Below, in pieces: positions 62,201 to 64,000 of a stretch of DNA of 64,000 nucleotides. Below the pieces are notes generated by a model that did no database searches, was not told the DNA's origin, and saw only the letters and a list, made by a program, of their open reading frames with translations. Location: NCBI GenBank assembly GCA_942159475.1, contig OW804099.1, forward strand, positions 9,749,954 to 9,813,953, in the 5' to 3' direction. Position 1 is the stretch's first letter, and each line of letters opens with the position of its first letter. Origin of the DNA: Sthenelais limicola. Lineage: Eukaryota; Annelida; Polychaeta; Phyllodocida; Sigalionidae. A program made the position numbers and the translations under genes.

Positions 62201-64000
62201 AACTTTTCTATGAGTATATTAAGAAAATTTCCATTTCTGTATCATTAGACTATCAGGTGTACCCGCAATTGTTCCCAAATAAATAAAACTTGTGTGTTTG
62301 CTTGCATCAGCCAGGTTACAGTCGGTTGCTACTGGGATTGAATGTGCATGTTGTTGGTGTTTTTGTTCATGTTGTTGGTGTTGTTGAGACTTTTTATGTG
62401 ATGTGTTTCAGGAAAATAAGTGACAAGTCGCAAAAAATGGATTTTGAAATACCAACATATTTGAAAAGATGAGATCAAGCCAATTCCAATGATAGTAAAC
62501 ATTAGGACATCTATTAAATATTTTTAGATTTTAGGTTTATACCCAAAAATCAGAATATATATATAGATCTTGCAAATAAAACACATTGAAAAATATCAAT
62601 TTTGCGAAAATATTTCCATTCATCACTACTCTACTGTAGTCTATGGGAGCTTAAAATACGAGGAAGACTTCAACTGCAAATTTTTTGTCTCCGCAAATCT
62701 TTTTCTCCACAAAATATTTAACGGTGTATGTCATGATTAAATTTTGATTAACATATGGGTCAGATTTTCAGAAAATGTACAATTAGCAGCTATACACATT
62801 TAGGACATTCTGCTAAAGTAGGCTCCAATTTGGTCAATACTAGGTAAATTCAATTATATTTGGCATTGCATTGATTCTAGCAATCTGTTTGGTTAGGTTG
62901 AACTGTATTTTGAACTTTATTTTCGTCTAAAATTTGGGTTATTTGAGAGAATTGTTGAAGTTGAATTGTACATTTTCTGGCGACTTCACAAATATATTGG
63001 AGCACCGAGCAAAATTACCTATGTGGGTCAGATTTTCAGAAAATGTAGAATTGGCAGCTGTACAAATTTAAAAGATTCTGCTAAATCAAGTTGAAAAATG
63101 AAGAATACCGGGTATATCTGAGTATTGGTATCTCATTGGTTTGAAGTATCAGTTCTGTTATGTTAAACTGCATTTTGAAGCTCATTTTTGTCATAAATGT
63201 GGGTTATTTGAGAGGATTTGTGAAGGCGAATTGTACATTTTCTGAAAATCTGACCCATATCAAGTAAGATTTTATTGAGAAGAAATAAAGTCAAAATGCG
63301 AAGTGTACCAATCAAAATCAACATGTGATCCATGGCAGAGAAGAGGGATTTAGCAGTAAATTGACATTCAGGTCTCAGACTGTAGGGGGTTGACATGAGG
63401 AAGTCAACAAAGGATACCAGTCTTCTTCCCTGCGCAGCCAGACTCTTCACATCAAAGAGAAAAACAGCCTTGAACTCTTCAGCCCATTTGCCCTGCGCCC
63501 AGAGCCTCATCAGTTCCTCAATATATGTCATCTGTTTCAGGAAAATGAGTCATAAGTCGCAAAAAATAGATTTTGAGATGCCATTATATTTGAAAAGATG
63601 AGATCGAGCCGATTACTATGATAGTAAACAGTAAACAGTAAAAAGTTTCAAATATTTCTGGGGATCAATAAACAGTGAAGTAACTAAATGTAGTCCATAT
63701 GAGGACCTTTAAAACGAAAGGATATATTACATACATTGTCCTGAAATTTGATACTTCGATTGATATAGCTATAAGTGATAAACTCCCCTAAAATCAGAAC
63801 ATTCAAATAATGTGATCTTGTAAAAAAAACCACTGAAAAATATCATTTTTGCGACTTATGACTCACATATGTGGTCTTTTCAACACCTCCTCGCCCCACT
63901 AGTAGAAAGGGATCGAAAATTTGTGTAGAATAACTATGTGAGGCAATCTCCTTAATCCAATCCACGGAGTAGTCTCCAAAACAGCTGTCATGTGGTTTAT
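22813..64000 (-). CDS. NACHT-LRR (NLR) receptor gene, 17 exons visible, 5' end outside window
   Basis: Intracellular innate-immune or apoptosis-type ATPase receptor. I joined the exons by splice signals and phase: 64000-63867, 63531-63309, 60483-60282, 51491-51224, 50701-~50521, 50197-50039, 49632-49505, 48309-48119, 47283-47200, 45471-45388, 44942-44859, 44167-44075, 28488-28435, 27761-27675, 25128-24978, 23591-23480, 23240-22813 (stop). All junctions keep frame, giving about 886 codons. Landmarks: P-loop-like LLVGRGGVEKTT, Walker B LILIDGLDE split by an intron, sensor-1-like VSRS, winged-helix LPALCRLAFLGLVEK, HPSIQEYLAML, then LRRs. The P-loop has E where the family has G (GxxGxGK). Introns E8/9 to E14/15 are all phase 2. 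The E5 3' end is uncertain (50521 or 50533). NLR families expand in many invertebrates. The C-terminus is not recognised. Confidence 0.85.
23241..23479 (-). mobile_element. MITE-1 that constitutes NLR intron 16 (introner)
   Basis: The whole 239-bp intron is a MITE-1. In the sense direction of the gene it starts GTCAGATTTCTAGAAAATG and ends ...CTGAAAATCTGATCC followed by ATACAG. ATACAG also precedes the element, so it is a target-site duplication. The donor GT comes from the element and the acceptor AG from the duplicated target. Splicing rebuilds ACATACAG|TGAGG, the presumed empty site. Confidence 0.85.
23480..23591 (-). CDS. NLR exon 16: C-terminal extension
   Basis: Reads WGGGEEVRLCIVKKGRAGST then ATLIQLLQEVIQCSTHT. 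It ends ACATACAG|GTCAGA in phase 1, where the GT belongs to a MITE-1 end. The function of this extension is unknown. Confidence 0.8.
23597..23930 (+). mobile_element. MITE-2 in NLR intron 15
   Basis: Most of a MITE-2, with its inverted-repeat end placed directly upstream of the exon-16 acceptor. In the sense direction, CTCATTTTCCTGAAACGCAT and then TTTATAG form the 3' splice site. Confidence 0.85.
23931..24977. other. Rest of NLR intron 15
   Basis: AT-rich intronic sequence. 24000-24060 (AGAGAGAATGGAACGAG ... TTTATTGGACGAGAT) matches the arm of the fold-back element at 46556-46705, so a fragment of that family is present. Confidence 0.5.
24978..25128 (-). CDS. NLR exon 15: end of LRR region
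   Basis: Reads YCDLAGRLTTLMQVPGASRR then VKIITTTCTTELQGSCLKDL, finishing at CACACAG|GTAGGT in phase 0. The acceptor GTCTACAG is strong. Confidence 0.85.
25196..25428. repeat. 58-bp tandem repeat (4 copies) in NLR intron 14
   Basis: Unit contains AATAGGGGAGTTTCATGT, 'cactgcgcatgtct' and 'agtgcatgctgggat'. Copies differ at a few sites. Confidence 0.85.
25429..27460. other. NLR intron 14, mostly unassigned
   Basis: AT-rich. A short hairpin lies at about 25809-25839 (AATGCCTAAGATA and its complement), followed by GTTTGTTTGTTT, which resembles the reverse-oriented tail of a non-LTR element. The minus-strand frame at 27070-27330 has no convincing splice context that fits the gene. Confidence 0.35.
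27461..27640 (+). mobile_element. MITE-2, short copy with both ends
   Basis: Begins GTGATGTGTTTCAGGGAAAT and ends ATTTTCCTAAAACACATCAC. About 180 bp, interior deleted. Confidence 0.85.
27675..27761 (-). CDS. NLR exon 14: LRR, 87 nt
   Basis: Reads YGTRQLLESELMIKRIKVLT then GYPTLKYVR. Acceptor CCGCGCAG, donor CCG|GTAAGT, phase 2 on both sides. Confidence 0.85.
27857..28268 (+). mobile_element. MITE-2 with foreign interior
   Basis: Both ends are intact (GTGATGTGTTTAAGGAAAAT ... CCTGTAACACATCAC), but about 200 bases of the interior do not match other copies. This looks like a nested insertion or a captured segment. Confidence 0.7.
28303..28425 (+). mobile_element. MITE-2 fragment
   Basis: Right-half blocks ('agtatatttagctactttact', 'atatcaaacttaaatatagaaat') without terminal repeat. 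Confidence 0.65.
28435..28488 (-). CDS. NLR exon 13: LRR, 54 nt
   Basis: Reads N|WSEILPHIKWRPSLEKLT. The acceptor (CCGTTAG|CTGGA) is the terminal unit of the 15-kb 46-bp satellite. Donor AC|GTAAGT, phase 2. Confidence 0.8.
28489..43625. repeat. 46-bp satellite, about 15.1 kb, about 330 units, inside NLR intron 12
   Basis: The unit on the + strand is CAATCCAGCTAACAGTGCAT, then CCATATACACTATAAATAAA and GC(AG)TA, 45 or 46 bp depending on one dinucleotide. Variants: ATAT/TTTA, cATcc/cCTcc/cGTcc, tAGACta, AATAGGG, ACAGTTCC. Blocks of about 3.3 kb recur: the variant pattern at 31074-32444 reappears at 34365-35729 and again from 37702. This shows higher-order amplification. Every unit carries AATAAA and TATAAATA on the + strand and TTAG|CTGGA on the gene-sense strand. 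Small minus-strand frames are not coding, since the 45/46 alternation breaks them constantly. Confidence 0.95.
43626..44074. other. 5' part of NLR intron 12 with 27-bp repeats
   Basis: Non-satellite intron sequence. About four degenerate copies of a 27-bp unit (ACTCTAGTCAATGAATAATA...) lie at 43887-43990. Confidence 0.6.
44075..44167 (-). CDS. NLR exon 12: LRR, 93 nt
   Basis: Reads IPMKRVQKEHYEQLLGSKSA then LKNLKDLRIF. Its acceptor TTTTTCAG|C and first ten exonic bases are also the unit of the 22-bp minisatellite immediately upstream. Confidence 0.85.
44163..44395. repeat. 22-bp minisatellite derived from the exon-12 splice acceptor
   Basis: About ten units of GGTATGCTGAAAAAGGGTTA plus two bases. 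On the gene strand each reads TTTTTCAGCATACCTATAAC. The real acceptor is TTTTTCAG|CATACCTATGA, so each unit copies the polypyrimidine tract, the AG and about 10 exonic bases. Confidence 0.9.
44513..44744 (+). mobile_element. MITE-1, full-length, in NLR intron 11
   Basis: TGGGTCAGATTTCTAGAAAA ... TCTGACCCA, with intact ends and the usual interior. Confidence 0.9.
44859..44942 (-). CDS. NLR exon 11: LRR, 84 nt
   Basis: Reads FGIMLMDEHCVSTFCGHLKD then LDTLEIL. Paralogue of exon 9. Acceptor TTCCTTCAG, donor GTAAGT, phase 2. Confidence 0.9.
44943..45387. other. NLR intron 10
   Basis: A GGAATAAAAATC, (TA)n, (A)n sequence at 45322-45361 looks like the 3' end of a retroelement on the + strand. The rest is unassigned. 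Confidence 0.4.
45388..45471 (-). CDS. NLR exon 10: LRR, 84 nt
   Basis: Contains LLMEQMTTYDYSQLFG, then LTNLKDL. It is a clear paralogue of exon 12 (YSQLFG...LTNLKDLR against YEQLLG...LKNLKDLR). Donor AG|GTCAGA, phase 2. Confidence 0.85.
45503..45905 (+). mobile_element. MITE-2, full-length, in NLR intron 9
   Basis: About 400 bp with both ends (TTTTTCAGGAAAATGAGAC ... GTGACTCATTTTCCAGAAAC). It lies about 30 bases upstream of the exon-10 acceptor. Confidence 0.9.
46139..46166. repeat. 28-bp perfect palindrome
   Basis: ATTCATATAGGACG joined to its exact reverse complement, with no spacer. A second short hairpin (GCTTCGCAGAGC / GCGAAGC) follows at 46196-46235. Confidence 0.8.
46556..46705. mobile_element. 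Fold-back MITE (about 150 bp)
   Basis: Arms TATAGAATGG...TCGAAAATTTATTGGAC...GTCCACATAAGCAC pair with the right arm over about 65 bp around a 15-bp loop. A relative lies at 24000-24060. Confidence 0.75.
46925..47170 (-). mobile_element. MITE-2, diverged reverse copy
   Basis: Carries 'tttctgg.t.gatatttactagtaaaggag', 'gatacactgtcttgaaatg' and 'cctttgaa.aaatcactttgaaaata', the reverse complement of MITE-2 interior. The ends are eroded. Confidence 0.65.
47200..47283 (-). CDS. NLR exon 9: LRR, 84 nt
   Basis: 28 codons: LVNVRMDAACISTLCHTLKK then MHSLHTLQ. Same length and phase as exons 10 and 11, and similar in sequence to exon 11. This is the modular LRR exon design. Confidence 0.85.
47781..47924. 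mobile_element. Inverted-repeat element with hairpin core, in NLR intron 8
   Basis: Outer ends AGATAGAACCTAA / TTAGGTTCTATATCT and an inner stem ATTGCACTGTCC with its complement, plus TGTTTGGTTTTTT / AAAAAAACAAACA. Confidence 0.7.
48119..48309 (-). CDS. NLR exon 8: start of LRR region
   Basis: Reads SQFEVIQVVHETQREDIAKE, then LTLVDINAIIFMMNALQQN, like NLR 'cLyEaq ... L.ls..D..al...L'. Donor TTTAG|GTGAGG, phase 2. An internal GTAAGC at 48129 would give phase 0 and break the frame. Confidence 0.85.
48520..48680 (-). mobile_element. Hairpin element H, copy 2, in NLR intron 7
   Basis: Inverted relative to copy 1 (2802-2968) by its flanks. The stem (48536-48631) has largely different arm sequence (GTGTATGCGTTCTTAGGG) but the same loop motif and the same TTGTAGGGG ends. 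The two arms still pair with each other. Confidence 0.75.
48681..49504. other. 5' part of NLR intron 7
   Basis: AT-rich sequence with no supported feature. Confidence 0.35.
49505..49632 (-). CDS. NLR exon 7: post-winged-helix segment
   Basis: Reads EKMWQLPRFSMARLLLYGLC, comparable to NLR 'rFvaGLl'. It is followed by the non-canonical donor AAG|GCGAGT, which is the only choice I see that keeps the phase (0). Confidence 0.75.
49633..50038 (-). mobile_element. MITE-2 that constitutes NLR intron 6 (introner)
   Basis: The intron (406 bp) is one MITE-2. In the sense direction it begins GTGATCCGTTTTAGTAAAAT (element end = donor) and finishes ATTTTCCTGAAACACA + ATAG (target duplicate = acceptor). 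ATAG also precedes the element. Removing it restores CACATAG|TTGAG, in frame. Confidence 0.9.
50039..50197 (-). CDS. NLR exon 6: HPSIQEYLA segment
   Basis: Reads DLFIKSGILLARDGGG, then MTEFVHPSIQEYLAMLHL, the conserved NLR 'sGLL ... F.H.siQEfLAAl' element. It ends CACATAG|GTGATC. That GT is the first base pair of a MITE-2. Confidence 0.9.
50351..50399 (+). mobile_element. MITE-1, right-end remnant, in NLR intron 5
   Basis: 'tgagaggattggcgaagttg' and TCTGACCCA end only. Confidence 0.7.
50521..50701 (-). CDS. NLR exon 5: winged-helix region
   Basis: Reads KYFERCADADIIVKPYLPAL, then CRLAFLGLVEKVIYQ and DEEDYNKVNLGPV, as in NLR 'LC.LA.EGL..K...FdEeDl'. The phase-1 donor is either at 50520 (GTAACC) or at 50532 (GTTGGT). 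Both are weak and both keep frame. Confidence 0.75.
50795..51125 (-). mobile_element. MITE-2 in NLR intron 4
   Basis: Reverse orientation to the copy at 49633. One end reads GAGGAAAATGAGTCATAT and lacks part of the GTCGC core. Confidence 0.75.
51224..51491 (-). CDS. NLR exon 4: C-terminal NACHT helical region
   Basis: Reads W|SFHGLSTLRCDKVLEMVGLS, then MSVPPMAFLCALMQT and LTTYTTVTAYLLQ. These match the NLR pattern 'RCDKVLEILGFS ... SVPV..FLC.... TLTELY..'. Phase 0 donor GTAGAC. Confidence 0.85.
52432..52503. repeat. 72-bp perfect palindrome in the transposon's left end
   Basis: 36 bases starting ACGACAGTTCGTGGATGCTG are followed without spacer by their exact reverse complement. It contains four CGTGG/CCACG motifs. 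Confidence 0.9.
52584..55344 (+). CDS. Harbinger accessory protein with MADF (Myb/SANT-like) and BESS-like regions
   Basis: Five exons joined by GT-AG junctions that keep frame: 52584-52625, 52944-53129, 53309-53963, 54210-54403, 54646-55344 (591 aa). The N-terminal half is charged and low-complexity (E/K-rich). The MADF domain spans exons 3-4 (WTEEQEVTLCDLWKEWPNLY, then WRERALGRIAVELEKT, EQVWKQITSLRSTYGRIRRQ). The C-terminal WAELFAAKIDRMPERVQARF resembles a BESS interaction motif. In PIF/Harbinger elements a Myb-type second protein helps the transposase enter the nucleus and bind DNA. The start at 52584 is the first ATG of the exon with a consensus donor (AAG|GTAGGT). Confidence 0.85.
55345..56828. 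other. Spacer between the two Harbinger genes, with internal duplications
   Basis: Non-coding. 55443-55595 is repeated at 57818-57971 inside a transposase intron. 55796-55910 resembles 56058-56190, and 55955-56040 resembles 56343-56430 ('aaagcatggggcctattgta'). The spacer holds the 3' UTRs of both convergent genes. Confidence 0.75.
56829..59448 (-). CDS. PIF/Harbinger DDE transposase (HARBI1-like nuclease)
   Basis: Four exons: 59448-59251, 58780-58615, 58152-58037, 57644-56829 (stop), 431 aa, all junctions GT-AG and in frame. The N-terminal part (TLRFLCLGDGFVSLHQQFRV) is the helix-turn-helix region usual before the catalytic core. Catalytic residues: D in GAVDGKH, D in VGDDAFPL, E in RRIVENAFG, the DDE triad of the Harbinger nuclease family. 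Length is normal and no disabling mutation is seen. Start: first ATG of exon 1 (MVHMANNELL). An upstream exon cannot be excluded. Confidence 0.9.
58191..58211. repeat. (TA)n microsatellite
   Basis: About ten TA dinucleotides in a transposase intron. Confidence 0.8.
59929..60281. other. 5' part of NLR intron 3
   Basis: No feature recognised. Confidence 0.35.
60282..60483 (-). CDS. NLR exon 3: Walker B to sensor region
   Basis: Completes Walker B (I|DGLDEY) and contains SSAVIRVSRS, equivalent to the 'vTSRP' sensor of NLRs. Acceptor ATTACAG at 60484, donor GTCAGT in phase 2. Confidence 0.85.
60496..60788 (+). mobile_element. MITE-2 at the 3' end of NLR intron 2
   Basis: Left two thirds of a MITE-2. 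Its inverted repeat end (sense strand CATTTTCCTGAAACTCTTAC) runs straight into AATTACAG, the acceptor of exon 3. Confidence 0.85.
60950..61231 (+). mobile_element. Possible non-LTR retrotransposon 3' end
   Basis: The segment ends AATAAAAGAATTTTTGAGTT followed by TGAATTTGAATTTG, a short TTTGAA-type tail. There is no open frame, so the assignment rests on the tail. Confidence 0.35.
61457..61690. repeat. CT-rich low-complexity tract
   Basis: Imperfect CCTGTCC / CCCTCTCCC repeats. The open frames on both strands are compositional. Confidence 0.75.
61691..62397. other. Middle of NLR intron 2
   Basis: No gene seen. A short TGTTGTTGGTG repetition lies at 62350-62385. Confidence 0.35.
62398..62615 (-). 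mobile_element. MITE-2, internally deleted
   Basis: GTGATGTGTTTCAGGAAAAT end, then reverse-strand right half, then 'cattgaaaaatatcaattttgcga'. Confidence 0.8.
62756..62980 (+). mobile_element. MITE-1 in NLR intron 2
   Basis: TGGGTCAGATTTTCAGAAAA start. The right end stops at 'cattttctgg' and lacks the last bases. Confidence 0.85.
63024..63257 (+). mobile_element. MITE-1, full-length, in NLR intron 2
   Basis: Both ends intact, same orientation as 62756-62980 and about 44 bases from it. Confidence 0.9.
63309..63531 (-). CDS. NLR exon 2: NACHT, up to Walker B strand
   Basis: Reads MTYIEELMRLWAQGKWAEEF, then VFLFDVKSL and ...DHMLILI. The first bases (ATGACAT) appear to derive from the end of the MITE-2 inverted repeat. 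The exon ends ATTG|GTACAC in phase 1, a weak donor. Confidence 0.85.
63532..63866 (-). mobile_element. MITE-2 that constitutes NLR intron 1 (introner)
   Basis: The 335-bp intron is one MITE-2. Sense strand: the donor GTGAGTCATAAGTCGC is the inner part of the inverted repeat, brought to the exon edge by loss of about 18 terminal bases. The acceptor is ATTTTCCTGAAACAG, where other copies have AAACAC. The remaining terminal bases (ATGACAT) are exonic. Confidence 0.9.
63867..64000 (-). CDS. NLR exon 1 (partial): NACHT P-loop
   Basis: Reads KPHDSCFGDYSVDWIKEIAS..., then FDPFLLVGRGGVEKTTY, and ends at a phase-0 donor GTGAGT supplied by a MITE-2 end. The single change GGA to GAA would explain the missing P-loop glycine. 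Confidence 0.85.

Noticed and set aside
1..64000. tRNA, rRNA or other structured RNA genes
   Set aside because: I saw no cloverleaf with A/B boxes or rRNA-like sequence. A covariance-model search would be needed to exclude small ones.

Overview
This is a stretch of animal (metazoan) nuclear genome, most likely from a marine invertebrate. The evidence is split genes with GT-AG introns, a NACHT-LRR (NLR) immune-receptor gene, a Penelope-like element, non-LTR retrotransposon fragments, an autonomous PIF/Harbinger transposon, many MITE copies and very large tandem arrays. I cannot name the species from sequence alone.

Layout. 1-22.8 kb is gene-poor: a non-LTR retrotransposon 3' end (1-960), fold-back hairpins, a 1,400-bp tandem duplication (3281-4680 / 4681-6080), two arrays of a 30-bp minisatellite (10.97-12.2 kb and 18.67-20.4 kb), a (TG)n(G)n-containing satellite (14.9-17.0 kb) holding an antisense Penelope-like element (12.26-14.9 kb), and a decayed non-LTR element (20.7-22.1 kb). 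One isolated signal-peptide-like first exon lies at 8555-8614 (-).

22.8-64.0 kb is one minus-strand NLR gene that I reassembled by following splice sites and phase: 17 exons and 16 introns, about 880 visible codons spread over 41 kb, with the 5' end beyond the window. Exons E1-E4 carry the NACHT domain, E5-E7 the winged-helix and linker region, E8-E15 leucine-rich repeats separated by seven consecutive phase-2 introns, and E16-E17 a C-terminal region I do not recognise. The introns hold nearly everything else: a 15-kb array of a 46-bp satellite (28.5-43.6 kb), a 7.7-kb PIF/Harbinger transposon with a MADF/BESS-like gene and a DDE transposase (52.1-59.8 kb), and numerous MITEs.

Main discovery. 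Two unrelated MITE families behave as introners, that is, transposons that are introns. Three introns of the NLR gene (23241-23479, 49633-50038, 63532-63866) are each a single MITE whose ends coincide with the splice sites or lie within about ten bases of them. In two of them the splice rebuilds the presumed pre-insertion reading frame. In the third, a mutated inverted-repeat end is spliced into the exon and adds three codons to the NACHT domain. In addition, two tandem arrays in the same gene (22-bp and 46-bp units) are amplifications of the 3' splice site next to them. Together they place hundreds of acceptor-like sequences in front of exons 12 and 13.
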